Shown here in pieces: positions 47,526 to 55,303 of a stretch of DNA of 64,000 nucleotides (positions are counted from its first letter, which is position 1; the number at the start of each line of letters is the position of its first letter). A program made the translations under genes and the position numbers. Below the pieces are notes generated by a model. The model was not told the origin of the DNA and searched no databases. It saw only the letters and a program-made list of their open reading frames with translations. Origin of the DNA: Acidimicrobiales bacterium. Lineage in GTDB: Bacteria; Actinomycetota; Acidimicrobiia; Acidimicrobiales; MedAcidi-G1. The stretch is from assembly GCA_029577135.1 (NCBI GenBank), contig JARQPW010000002.1, positions 1 to 64,000 on the forward strand, written 5' to 3'.

Positions 47526-49076
47526 ATGCGTCGCCTCGCGTCCGTGGCCCCGTGGGCGTTCCTCCCGCTCCTGGTACTGCTTCTGTCCACCGGCTGTCAG
47601 GCCAACGTCTCGGTCGCCATCGAGGTCGGTGAGGACGGCTCGGGGACCGTCACCGTCGGATTGATCCTCGACGACGAGGCCGTCGAGATGGTCGGCGGGA
47701 TCGAGGAACAGCTCCGCATCGACGACCTGGCCGATGCGGAGTGGACGGTCGAGGGTCCGAACCGGCTGCCCACGGGCGACACCACCGTCACGGCCACCAA
47801 GTCCTTCGACTCGCCCCAGCGCCTGCCCGACGTCCTCGATGAGATCGCCGGGCCGGGCGTGTTCGAGGACGTGGCGCTCACCCGGCACCGCTCGTTCGCC
47901 CGCACCGAGTGGCGGTTGAACGGCAGGGTCGACCTGTCGGGTGGCCTCGAACTGTTCAGCGATCCCGAACTGGCGGAGACGCTCTCGGGCCTGCCTCTCG
48001 GTCGCACGAGCGCCGAACTGGCCGAACTGGCCGGCTGCCCGGGCGATGACTGCGACCCGGCCGACGCCTTCGAGATGGAGTTGACGGTGGCACTCCCCGG
48101 TGGACCGTTGGTTGAGGCCGACGGGGCCCACTGGACGATCGGCCTCGGCGACCTCTCCTCGACCCGGTTCGGCGTGGAGGGGGTGCTCACGGACCGGGAG
48201 CCGCGCATGTGGCGCAACGGGGCGATCGTGGCCGGGGTGTTGGCGATCCTGGTCACGCTGTTCCTGTCGGTGCGTTACGTCGTGGTGGGCCGCGTTGAGG
48301 GGCCCCCACGGTCCGTGCGGCCACCGCGCACCTCCCGTCGGGCGGGCGAGATCGTCGAGGAGCATCCCGCCGGTGGTGGGGAAACGGGCGAGCGTCGCCT
48401 CGAACTCCTGGTGCTCGGTGGCATCGGTGTGATCTGGGATTCCGGTGGCGACCCCGAAGGCCTCCTCGTGCGGTACGTGCGGGAACAGGGCGGCATCGCC
48501 GACCCCCGCGAGATCGCCGACCGCTACCGTTCGGCCAGCCTCGGCCACGTCTCGACCGCCCAGTTCTGGTCGTCGATCGGCGTCCAGGGGGAGGCCGACC
48601 AGCTCGACCGGGCCTACCTCGAGCGCGTCCAGCTACGCCGCGACGTGCTGCCCTTCCTCGATCGGATGAAGGAGCGGGGCCTGCCGGTGGCGTGCCTGAC
48701 CAACGCGGTCCTACCCTGGTCGGTGCTGTTGCGCGAACGCCTGGGCCTCGATGAACTCATTGCCCACTGGGTGGTCAGCGGGGAGGTCGGCGCCCGCAAG
48801 CCCAGCCAGGCCATGTTCGAGGCGCTCCGGCGCATGTCGGGGGTTCTATTCCGCAACATGCTGCTGATCGACTCCGAGCCGCCGATGCTCGAGGCCGCCC
48901 GCAGCATGGGGATGTCGACGGTCCTGATGCGGGGTGCGGCACTCATCCCGGAGGGCTTTCCACATCCGGTGATCGGTGGCTTCGCTGAGTTGTTCCGGTC
49001 GAGCAGTACGGCGGCGTCCGCCGAGGATCCCCCCGAAGGTGGCGCGCCCGGAGAGGGTGAATCCCCCGGAGGCTGA
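47526..49076 (+). CDS. LppM-like lipoprotein fused to a degenerate HAD domain
   Basis: A 516-residue membrane protein. A signal peptide ends at a lipobox-like LLSTGC (Cys24; Ser at -3 is not ideal), then an extracellular LppM/DUF3153-like domain (NVSVAIEVGEDGSGTVTVGL...). A membrane span lies at about 233-256 (AIVAGVLAILVTLFLSV). After a polar linker, residues 292-465 look like a subfamily IA HAD phosphatase: LTNA and ARKPSQAMFEA are seen. Motif I, normally DxDG, is GGIG (G298, I300), so both catalytic aspartates are gone; motif IV reads IDSE. The C-terminal domain would lie in the cytoplasm and bind rather than hydrolyse. I know of no described fusion of this kind. Confidence 0.75.
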   Translation: MRRLASVAPWAFLPLLVLLLSTGCQANVSVAIEVGEDGSGTVTVGLILDDEAVEMVGGIEEQLRIDDLADAEWTVEGPNRLPTGDTTVTATKSFDSPQRLPDVLDEIAGPGVFEDVALTRHRSFARTEWRLNGRVDLSGGLELFSDPELAETLSGLPLGRTSAELAELAGCPGDDCDPADAFEMELTVALPGGPLVEADGAHWTIGLGDLSSTRFGVEGVLTDREPRMWRNGAIVAGVLAILVTLFLSVRYVVVGRVEGPPRSVRPPRTSRRAGEIVEEHPAGGGETGERRLELLVLGGIGVIWDSGGDPEGLLVRYVREQGGIADPREIADRYRSASLGHVSTAQFWSSIGVQGEADQLDRAYLERVQLRRDVLPFLDRMKERGLPVACLTNAVLPWSVLLRERLGLDELIAHWVVSGEVGARKPSQAMFEALRRMSGVLFRNMLLIDSEPPMLEAARSMGMSTVLMRGAALIPEGFPHPVIGGFAELFRSSSTAASAEDPPEGGAPGEGESPGG

Positions 49077-49098
49077 TCCGGCTGTCACAGGGCGTCCG

Positions 49099-49104
49099 TA
49101 CTGT
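49099..49104 (+). promoter_or_regulatory. -10 box (TACTGT) of a predicted leaderless promoter
   Basis: TACTGT ends 7 nt before ATG 49112 of radA. Confidence 0.6.
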
Positions 49105-49111
49105 CGGCCCC

Positions 49112-50584
49112 ATGACGACGCAACCAGCTGCCCTCCACCCACCCGCATCCGCTGAACCCGAACCGGAACCGGGGGCGCCCGCCCATCGGCCGGTGGGGAG
49201 GCGCAGGCGCACCAACTTCGAGTGCGGCGAGTGCAGGGCCTCCCAACCCCGGTGGGTCGGTCGCTGTCCCGGGTGTGGGGGCTGGAACACGTTGCACGAG
49301 GTAGCCCGCGTGGCGGCGGCGACCGTGGTGCCGGACACCGAGGCGGTGCGGCTCGTCGATGTGACCACGAGCGCCGCGGCTCCGGTTGCCACGGACCTGT
49401 CCGAGTTCGACCGCGCCCTCGGCGGCGGCCTCGTCCCGGGGTCCGTGACCCTGCTGGGCGGCGAGCCGGGCATCGGCAAGTCCACCCTCACGCTCCAGGT
49501 CGCCGCCGGCCAGGCACGGCAGAAGCAGAGCGTTCTCCTGGTCGGAGCCGAGGAGTCCGCGGCCCAGGTCCGGCTGCGGGCTGAGCGGCTGGGCGCACTC
49601 GTCGACGGCGTCTGGCTGGCCGGCGATGCCGACCTCGACGTGGTGGTTGGCCACCTCGACCGGTTGGAGCCCGACGTGCTGGTGGTCGACTCGATCCAGA
49701 CCGTCTACGACCCGGCGATCGGCGGAGTGCCGGGCTCGACGACCCAGGTGCGGGCCTGCGCACACCGGTTGGTCGTCGAGGCGAGACGGCGCGGCACGAC
49801 CACCGTGCTCGTCGGGCACGTCACCAAGGAGGGCTCTCTGGCCGGTCCGAAGGTGCTGGAGCACGTCGTCGACACCGTGGTCGAGTTGACGGGCGACCGA
49901 CACCATGCCCTCCGGCTGCTTCGCGTCTCCAAGCACCGCTTCGGGCCGACCGATGAGTTGGGCCTGTTCGAGATGGCGGCCGATGGCATGCGGCCGGTCG
50001 ACGACCCGGGTCGGCTGTTCCTCGCCGACCGGGCAACCGACGTGGCGGGCTCGGCGGTGTTGCCGGCGATGGAGGGCCACCGTCCGCTGCTGGTCGAACT
50101 GCAGTCCCTGGTGGTGCGCTCCACGACGCCGAATCCACGACGCTCGTCCCAGGGCGTGGATCCCCGACGCCTGTCGCTGCTGCTAGCGGTTCTGGAGCGG
50201 CGCGTCGGGCTTGAGTTGGGGGCACTCGACGTCTACGTCACCGCCGTGGGCGGCGTGCAGGTCACCGAGCCGGGGGCCGACCTGCCCCTGGCCCTCGCCG
50301 TGACGTCGGCACTCACCGGTCGGCGGCTGGGGAGCGGGACGGTGGCCTGCGGAGAGGTGGGCCTCGGTGGTGAGGTCCGTCAGGTGGCGCACCTGGAGCG
50401 CCGCCTCGTGGAGGCACGGCGCATGGGCTTCACCCGGGCCGTGCTGCCCGAGTCGGGGCCGCCGGCGCCACCGGACATGGAGGTCGTCCGGGTCCGCACC
50501 CTTGCGGACGCCGTGGCGGCTGCCGGGCTCCTCGGCGGCGCGGACCACACGGGGGCCTCTTGGGGAGAGGGGGGCGATGCCTGA
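49112..50584 (+). CDS. radA: DNA repair protein RadA/Sms
   Basis: A RecA-like branch-migration helicase. The 490 residues have a four-Cys zinc finger (C38, C41, C52, C55), Walker A GGEPGIGKST near 116-125, and a C-terminal Lon-like domain (GADLPLALAVTSALTGR). The family KNRFG motif reads KHRFG (K274), an Asn-to-His change. An N-terminal 34-residue Pro/Glu/Ala-rich tail precedes the finger; ATG 49112 is supported by the upstream box. The tail from 470 on is unconserved. Confidence 0.94.
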   Translation: MTTQPAALHPPASAEPEPEPGAPAHRPVGRRRRTNFECGECRASQPRWVGRCPGCGGWNTLHEVARVAAATVVPDTEAVRLVDVTTSAAAPVATDLSEFDRALGGGLVPGSVTLLGGEPGIGKSTLTLQVAAGQARQKQSVLLVGAEESAAQVRLRAERLGALVDGVWLAGDADLDVVVGHLDRLEPDVLVVDSIQTVYDPAIGGVPGSTTQVRACAHRLVVEARRRGTTTVLVGHVTKEGSLAGPKVLEHVVDTVVELTGDRHHALRLLRVSKHRFGPTDELGLFEMAADGMRPVDDPGRLFLADRATDVAGSAVLPAMEGHRPLLVELQSLVVRSTTPNPRRSSQGVDPRRLSLLLAVLERRVGLELGALDVYVTAVGGVQVTEPGADLPLALAVTSALTGRRLGSGTVACGEVGLGGEVRQVAHLERRLVEARRMGFTRAVLPESGPPAPPDMEVVRVRTLADAVAAAGLLGGADHTGASWGEGGDA

Positions 50585-50622
50585 GATGGGGACCGTGGCC
50601 GGTCGGGGTGCAAGAGTGGCGC

Positions 50623-51279
50623 ATGCGCATCGAACTCGACTCCGGCACGTCCGCCGAACTCATCCACCCCTCCACCGGTCCGGCTGGTCGCGGTCTGGTG
50701 GTGGTTCCCGACATCATGGGGCTGCGGCCCCTCTTCGACGACCTCGTGGCCCGACTGGCCGAGGAGCAGGGGTGGTCGGTCTGTGCCTTCGAGCTCTACC
50801 CGGGCCTCGAACACCTCGAGGTCGCCGACCGGCTCGCTGCCGGGGCGACCCTCGACGACGACCGGGTCCTGGGCGATGCGGCGGCGGCGGCCGATGCGAC
50901 GGGCGCAGGCACAGTCGGGATCCTCGGCTTCTGCATGGGTGGCATGTACGTCCTAAAGGCTGTCTCCACCGGACGGTTCCACCGGCACTGCCCCTTCTAC
51001 GGGATGATCCACGTCCCGGAGCAGTGGCAGGGGCCCGGCCAGGGTGAGCCCCTCGACCTCCTTGCGGCCGGCGACGCGGGGTCCGTGTTGGCGATCATCG
51101 GAGCCGACGATCGCTGGACGCCGCCCGACCATGTCGACGAGCTCGAGGCGGCCGGTGCCACGGTCGTCCGCTACGAGGGTGCCGACCACGGCTTCGTGCA
51201 CGACGCCTCGCGGCCAGCCCACCGGGCCGACGATGCAGCCGACGCCTGGAAGCGGGTGCTCGCCTGGCTGCCCGGCTGA
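50623..51279 (+). CDS. Dienelactone hydrolase family protein
   Basis: A 218-residue alpha/beta hydrolase with the cysteine nucleophile of dienelactone hydrolases: GFCMGG with C104, acid Asp in GADDRW and base His in GADHGF. Family enzymes open lactones, but many genomic members have no known substrate, and no chlorocatechol genes are nearby. ATG 50623 is used (38 nt after radA). It converges on crp with 10 nt between. Confidence 0.88.
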   Translation: MRIELDSGTSAELIHPSTGPAGRGLVVVPDIMGLRPLFDDLVARLAEEQGWSVCAFELYPGLEHLEVADRLAAGATLDDDRVLGDAAAAADATGAGTVGILGFCMGGMYVLKAVSTGRFHRHCPFYGMIHVPEQWQGPGQGEPLDLLAAGDAGSVLAIIGADDRWTPPDHVDELEAAGATVVRYEGADHGFVHDASRPAHRADDAADAWKRVLAWLPG

Positions 51280-51289
51280 GCGGTGCGGC

Positions 51290-51949
51290 TCAACGGGAGC
51301 GGATCGTGAGCTGTTTGCGGTTGGTGATCCGGTAGGTCCGGTCGATCTGTTCGATCCAGCCAAGCCGGATGAATGAGGCGATGGCCTTGTTGACGCGTTC
51401 CCGTGAGGCGCCGACCATCCCGGCCAGTTCCTCCTGCGTGATCGGCAACGAGAACTCGTCGGACTCTCCGGCCAGGTCAAGCAGTCGCTTCGCCGTGCGG
51501 CCGGTGACGTCGAGGAACACGGAGTCGGCGAGCGCCGTGTCCATGTTGCGGAGCCGGCCTGCCAGCATCTCGATGACGCGCCACAGGAGGGTGGGGTCGT
51601 CCTCGTAGAGCTGTCGGACGGGTCCGTAGGGGACGGTGATCACGACCGAGGTCTCGAGGGCGCGGGCCTCGGCGGACCGGCCGTGGCCGTCGAAGAGGCC
51701 CATCTCTCCGAACAGGTCGCCGGACTCCATCAGCGCCACCATCGACTCGCGGCGGTCGAACGACTTGTTGGCGATGGCGATCCGCCCGGACACGACGATG
51801 TAGAGCTCGTGGGGCTCGTCGTCTTCCCGGAAGATGACGTCGCCGCGGCGCAGTTCGCGGTCCGCCGAAACGTCGACGATTGTGGCAAGGGAGCCGTCGT
51901 CGAGGCCTGCGAACAGCGTAGTTTCGCGAAAGAGTGTGGTGTCCGGCAT
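51290..51949 (-). CDS. crp: CRP/FNR-family regulator (Crp/GlxR-like)
   Basis: A 219-residue cyclic-nucleotide-binding transcription regulator. Residues 1-120 form the cNMP beta-barrel (GDVIFREDDEPHELYIVVSGRIAIA, DLFGEMGLFDGHGRSAEARA, where the Gly-Glu and Arg-Ser phosphate-cassette residues are present). Then come the dimer helix and a winged helix with ITQEELAGMVGASRERVNKAI. It closely resembles mycobacterial Crp/GlxR, so cAMP is the likely ligand. No matching TGTGA-N6-TCACA site was seen at its own promoter. It diverges from ispD. Confidence 0.93.
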   Translation of the reverse strand: MPDTTLFRETTLFAGLDDGSLATIVDVSADRELRRGDVIFREDDEPHELYIVVSGRIAIANKSFDRRESMVALMESGDLFGEMGLFDGHGRSAEARALETSVVITVPYGPVRQLYEDDPTLLWRVIEMLAGRLRNMDTALADSVFLDVTGRTAKRLLDLAGESDEFSLPITQEELAGMVGASRERVNKAIASFIRLGWIEQIDRTYRITNRKQLTIRSR

Positions 51950-51960
51950 GTCGGCTCGCC

Positions 51961-51966
51961 ATGCTA
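51961..51966 (-). promoter_or_regulatory. -10 box (TAGCAT) of crp
   Basis: On the minus strand TAGCAT ends 11 nt before ATG 51949, predicting a leader of only about 5 nt. Confidence 0.45.
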
Positions 51967-52021
51967 GTGAGATGAGCGCCCCCGCACGGACGATCCCGCG
52001 CCTTCCCGCCCCTCCGCAACG

Positions 52022-52663
52022 ATGAGCATCTGGACCGTCGTCGTCGCAGCGGGTCGGGGCGATCGCTTCGGGGCCGACAAGCAGTCGGCCGACCTGTGCG
52101 GCCGAGCGGTGCTCGAGCGCTCCGTCGTCGCCGCCGGTGGATCGGACGGGGTTGTCGTCGTGGTGGCGCCGTCGGCGGTGGACGAGGTCGCCGAGCGCTT
52201 CGCCGGGGTCGACACGGTGTCTGCGGTGGTCGCCGGGGGTGCGACCAGGTCGGCGTCGGTGCGGGCCGGGCTGAAGGCGGTGCCGGATGATGCATCGATC
52301 GTCTTGGTCCATGACGGGGCGCGACCGCTGGCCAGCCGGAACCTCTTTGATGTCGTGGTGACCGCGGTCCGCGTCGGTGCCGACGCCGTGGTCCCAGGGG
52401 TTCCGGTCAGCGACTCGTTGCGGCGGGCGGATCGTGCCGTCGACCGTGAGGGGATGTTCTCCGTCCAGACTCCGCAGGGTTTCCCGGCGGCGACCCTCCG
52501 GGCGGCGCATGCCGGAGGCGGTGACGCCTCCGACGACGCCACCCTTGTCGAGGCGATCGGTGGCCGGGTGGTGGTCGTGGAGGGCGAGGCCGACAATCTC
52601 AAAATCACCCGTCCGGTCGACCTCCTGGTCGCCCGCGAACTCCTGGACGCTTCCGATGGGTGA
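52022..52663 (+). CDS. ispD: MEP cytidylyltransferase
   Basis: The third step of the non-mevalonate isoprenoid pathway. The 213 residues have VVVAAGRGDRFGADKQ (CTP loop), GGATRSASVRAGL, VLVHDGARPL, VQTPQGFPAATL and DNLKITRPVDL. It is slightly short because the mid-region loop is trimmed. No -10 box or ribosome site was seen close to its ATG. It overlaps ispF by 8 nt. Confidence 0.95.
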   Translation: MSIWTVVVAAGRGDRFGADKQSADLCGRAVLERSVVAAGGSDGVVVVVAPSAVDEVAERFAGVDTVSAVVAGGATRSASVRAGLKAVPDDASIVLVHDGARPLASRNLFDVVVTAVRVGADAVVPGVPVSDSLRRADRAVDREGMFSVQTPQGFPAATLRAAHAGGGDASDDATLVEAIGGRVVVVEGEADNLKITRPVDLLVARELLDASDG

Positions 52664-53132
52664 GGTGCGGGTGGGCCAGGGGTTCGACGTCCACGCCTTC
52701 TCGGGCGACCCGGGCCGACGCATGGTCCTGGCCGGCGTCGAGTTCGACGGCCCGGGCCTCGTCGGCCACAGCGACGCCGACGCCGTGGCCCACGCCTGCA
52801 TCGACGCACTGCTCGGCGCAGCGGGGCTGGGTGACATCGGGGAGCGCTATCCGGACACCGACGAGCGGTTCGCGAAAGCCGACAGCATGGCGCTGCTGGC
52901 CGACACCGTCGCCGCTGTGCGTGCCGAGGGCTGGGAGGTCGGAAACGTGGACTGCTCGGTCGTCGCCGAGGCCCCGAGGCTGGCGCCGAGGCGTGACGAG
53001 ATGCGAGAGCGCCTGGAGGCGGTCGTGGGTGCGCCGGTCCGGGTCACGGGCCGACGGGTCGAGGGACTGGGAGCGCTCGGACGGCAGGAGGGCCTCGCCT
53101 GCCTCGCCGTCGTCCTGGTGCACCGACCGTGA
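52656..53132 (+). CDS. ispF: MECDP synthase
   Basis: The fifth step of the non-mevalonate pathway, forming the cyclic diphosphate. The 158 residues contain GQGFDVHAFSGD (Asp and His zinc ligands), GHSDADAVAHACIDALLGAAGLGDIG and YPDTDERF. The end of the frame overlaps rlmB by 4 nt (GTGA). In mycobacteria cysS lies between ispF and rlmB; it is absent here. Confidence 0.96.
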   Translation: MGEVRVGQGFDVHAFSGDPGRRMVLAGVEFDGPGLVGHSDADAVAHACIDALLGAAGLGDIGERYPDTDERFAKADSMALLADTVAAVRAEGWEVGNVDCSVVAEAPRLAPRRDEMRERLEAVVGAPVRVTGRRVEGLGALGRQEGLACLAVVLVHRP

Positions 53133-54088
53133 GCGGCGGCCGGCCGAAGGGCGGGGGGCAGCGGCGCGGCGGTCAGGAGCGGGGGAAGCGCCCCGGTGGG
53201 GGACAGCGCCGCGGGAAGGGTGACCGGCGCGACGACAGCCAGGGTCGGGACCGCCGCGGGCAGGGGCCGCGGGGTGGCCAGGGCCAGCGGGGTGCGACGC
53301 CCCAGCAACGCCGCAGCGACGGTCGGCCCAAGGGACTCGGCGGCGACCAGGTCGAGGGTCGCCAGGCGGTCCGCGAACTGCTCCTGGCCGGGACCCGGCG
53401 GACCCACGAGGTGGTCCTCGCCGGCGACCTCGATCCGGCGCCGATCATCGACGACATCATCGACCTGGCCGACGAGCAGAAGGTCGCGATCCGCGAGGTC
53501 GCCCGGTCCAGGTTCGAGTCGCTGGCCCGCACGGAGGCCCCGCAGGGCGTCATGGCGTTCGCCGCTCCCCTCGAGGACCACGGCCTCGAGGCGCTGTTGA
53601 CGACGTCCGGGCCGGCCTCCCGGGCCCCCTTCCTGCTCCTGCTGGACGGCGTCACCGACCCGGGGAACCTGGGCGCCATCCTGCGCTCGGCCGAGTGTGC
53701 CGGCGTGACCGGCGTGGTGCTGCCACGCCATCGGGCCGTCCGGGTGACGGCCATGGCCGCCAAGTCGGCGGCCGGGGCCATCGAGCACCTGCGCTTGGCT
53801 ACCGTGACGGGCCTCCCGAAGGCCATGGCGCGCTTCTCGCAGGTGGGCATCTGGTCCGTCGGCCTCGATGCCGGCGGTTCCGAACCGATCCACGACCTCA
53901 CGGTGGCCGACGGACCGGTGGCGCTGGTGGTGGGCGCCGAGGGTGCCGGGCTCTCGCGACTGGTCCGGGAGCGCTGCGACACTCTGGCGCACGTCCCACT
54001 GCACGGCGTGCTGCCATCGATGAACGTCTCGGCAGCGGCGGCCGTGGCGTTGTTCGAGGTGGCCCGCCGACGCGACGCCGGCGCCTGA
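53129..54088 (+). CDS. rlmB: TrmH-family 23S rRNA 2'-O-methyltransferase, RlmB-like
   Basis: A SPOUT methyltransferase; RlmB methylates G2251 of 23S rRNA. The 319 residues split into a disordered Gly/Arg/Gln-rich tail (1-70, RG and GQRRG repeats), a substrate-binding domain (GRQAVRELLLAG...) and the knot domain with DGVTDPGNLGAILRSAECAG, VGAEGAGLSRLVRERCD and PSMNVSAAAAVALFE. The GTG start is coupled to ispF; the tail is in frame and its bases are as GC-rich as the rest, so it may be real. Confidence 0.93.
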   Translation: MSGGRPKGGGQRRGGQERGKRPGGGQRRGKGDRRDDSQGRDRRGQGPRGGQGQRGATPQQRRSDGRPKGLGGDQVEGRQAVRELLLAGTRRTHEVVLAGDLDPAPIIDDIIDLADEQKVAIREVARSRFESLARTEAPQGVMAFAAPLEDHGLEALLTTSGPASRAPFLLLLDGVTDPGNLGAILRSAECAGVTGVVLPRHRAVRVTAMAAKSAAGAIEHLRLATVTGLPKAMARFSQVGIWSVGLDAGGSEPIHDLTVADGPVALVVGAEGAGLSRLVRERCDTLAHVPLHGVLPSMNVSAAAAVALFEVARRRDAGA

Positions 54089-54123
54089 ATGGGGCGCTGG
54101 GCCGCCAAGACGCGGTCCGATCG

Positions 54124-54197
54124 AGCCCGAGGTCGGATTCGAACCGACGACCTGACGCTTACAAGGCGCCTGCTCTGACCAACTGAGCTACTCGGGC
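54124..54197 (-). tRNA. tRNA-Thr (anticodon TGT)
   Basis: On the minus strand the acceptor GCCCGAG pairs with CTCGGGC; D stem GCTC/GAGC; anticodon stem GGCGC/GCGTC (one G-T) around CTTGTAA; T stem GTCGG/CCGAC around TTCGAAT. The anticodon TGT reads ACA and, by wobble, other ACN codons. Discriminator T; no CCA encoded. Confidence 0.95.
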
Positions 54198-54216
54198 GTT
54201 GGGCCTTCGGAGGGCG

Positions 54217-54222
54217 AGCGTA
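54217..54222 (-). promoter_or_regulatory. -10 box (TACGCT) of tRNA-Thr(TGT)
   Basis: TACGCT on the minus strand ends 19 nt before the mature tRNA, giving a 12-nt pre-tRNA leader. It is the same hexamer as at 33635-33640. Confidence 0.45.
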
Positions 54223-54287
54223 CGGCCCCGGGAGCCCTGGAAGAGTGGGTTGGACGGGGGGTGCTTGCACTCGGGCCGGTGGCAGAG

Positions 54288-54293
54288 GATGAT
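54288..54293 (+). promoter_or_regulatory. Possible -10 box (GATGAT), leaderless spacing
   Basis: GATGAT ends 6 nt before GTG 54300. The first base departs from TANNNT, so this is weaker than the others. Confidence 0.4.
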
Positions 54294-54299
54294 CGCGCT

Positions 54300-54557
54300 G
54301 TGGCATTGACCGATCGGGACCGTGAGATTCTCGAGTTCGAGCGATCCTGGTGGACCCTGGATGCCCCCAAGGAGGGGCTGATCAACGAGCGCTTCGAGTT
54401 GTCCGTCACCCGCTACTACCAGTTGCTGGGCGAGCTCCTGGACTCCCCGGAGGCGCTCGAGCAGGATCCAATGGTCGTCCTGCGCCTGCGGCGTCGGCGG
54501 GATCGGCGTCGGAAGGCCCGCTTCGAGATCCCCGCACAGGAGGAGGACGGACGCTGA
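54300..54557 (+). CDS. DUF3263 family protein
   Basis: An 85-residue actinobacterial protein with the family core LTDRDREILEFERSWWTLDAPKEGL and LSVTRYYQLLGELLDSPEAL, which looks like a small helix-turn-helix. The basic tail RRRRDRRRKARFE could bind nucleic acid. GTG 54300 gives the family N-terminus; the frame is open further upstream from GTG 54261 but without family sequence. It overlaps the LytR_C gene by one base, a pairing also found in mycobacteria. Confidence 0.85.
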   Translation: MALTDRDREILEFERSWWTLDAPKEGLINERFELSVTRYYQLLGELLDSPEALEQDPMVVLRLRRRRDRRRKARFEIPAQEEDGR

Positions 54558-55288
54558 TGGCCGCAGGTAGCGGTGGAGGGGGCCTCGGACCCAGCAACAG
54601 TGCGGCGCTGCCGCGTGCGCTGCTTCTGATCGTCGTCGCCGTCCTGCTCGGTGGTGCGCTGCTCTGGAAGGGCCTCGACGACGGGACGGACCTCACCTCC
54701 GACCAGCCGGTCCCGACGACCACGGCCCCGACACCCGACGACGGTTCGGGTGACGGTTCGGGTGACGGCACGCCCGACGACGGTTCGGGTGACGGTTCGG
54801 GTGACGGCACGCCCGACGACGGTTCGGGAGACGGCACGCCCGACGACGGTTCGGGTGACGGCACGCCCGACGACGGTTCGGGAGACGGCACGCCCGACGA
54901 CGGTTCGGGAGACGGCACGGGCGACACCACGACCTCGACCCTGTTCCCCACGATCACGGAGCCCCCCAGCGAGGTCCAGGTGCTCGTCGCCAACGGTTCC
55001 GGCACGGCGAGGGCGGCCGGGTCGGTGACGCAACTCCTCATGCCGAAGGGATACGCCACCCTTCCGCCGGCGAACGCCCAGCCCACCGAATCCACGATGA
55101 TCTTCTTCCGGCCCGGGATGGTGGCCGAGGCTCGGGCGGTGATGGAGATCCTTGCCCCGGACAGCCCCGACCTGCTGGCGCAGATCCCGCCGACCGGCCT
55201 GGCGGTCGCCGAGAACGCCCTCGACCGGCTGGAGTTGGCGGACATTGTGGTGATCCTGGGCGCGGACAGCCGCATCCACAACGGCTGA
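54557..55288 (+). CDS. LytR_C-domain membrane protein with repeat linker
   Basis: A 243-residue protein: a membrane anchor at about 20-37 (ALLLIVVAVLLGGALLW), an external Thr/Pro stretch, a 62-residue PDDGSGDGT repeat linker (60-121), a Thr-rich segment, and a C-terminal LytR_C domain (VQVLVANGSGTARAAGSVTQLL... and MIFFRPGMVAEARAV). LytR_C domains also occur attached to LCP cell-wall ligases and in stand-alone proteins such as this; the role is unclear. The linker would span the cell wall. Confidence 0.85.
   Translation: MAAGSGGGGLGPSNSAALPRALLLIVVAVLLGGALLWKGLDDGTDLTSDQPVPTTTAPTPDDGSGDGSGDGTPDDGSGDGSGDGTPDDGSGDGTPDDGSGDGTPDDGSGDGTPDDGSGDGTGDTTTSTLFPTITEPPSEVQVLVANGSGTARAAGSVTQLLMPKGYATLPPANAQPTESTMIFFRPGMVAEARAVMEILAPDSPDLLAQIPPTGLAVAENALDRLELADIVVILGADSRIHNG
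54734..54919 (+). repeat. Coding tandem repeat (27-bp units with nested 12-bp units)
   Basis: Six copies of a unit encoding PDDGSGDGT; the first two carry an extra 12-bp GSGD copy, giving 39+39+27+27+27+27 nt. Units are almost identical at the base level, differing mainly at GGGTGAC/GGGAGAC, which suggests recent slippage and length variation. Confidence 0.95.
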
Positions 55289-55303
55289 GGCTGGTCAGCC
55301 GGC

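Noticed and set aside
51950-52021. CRP-binding operator in the crp-ispD gap
   Set aside because: No TGTGA-N6-TCACA-like inverted repeat could be found.
54734-54919. Tandem repeats considered as a CRISPR array
   Set aside because: The units are contiguous, in frame and without spacers, inside a coding gene.
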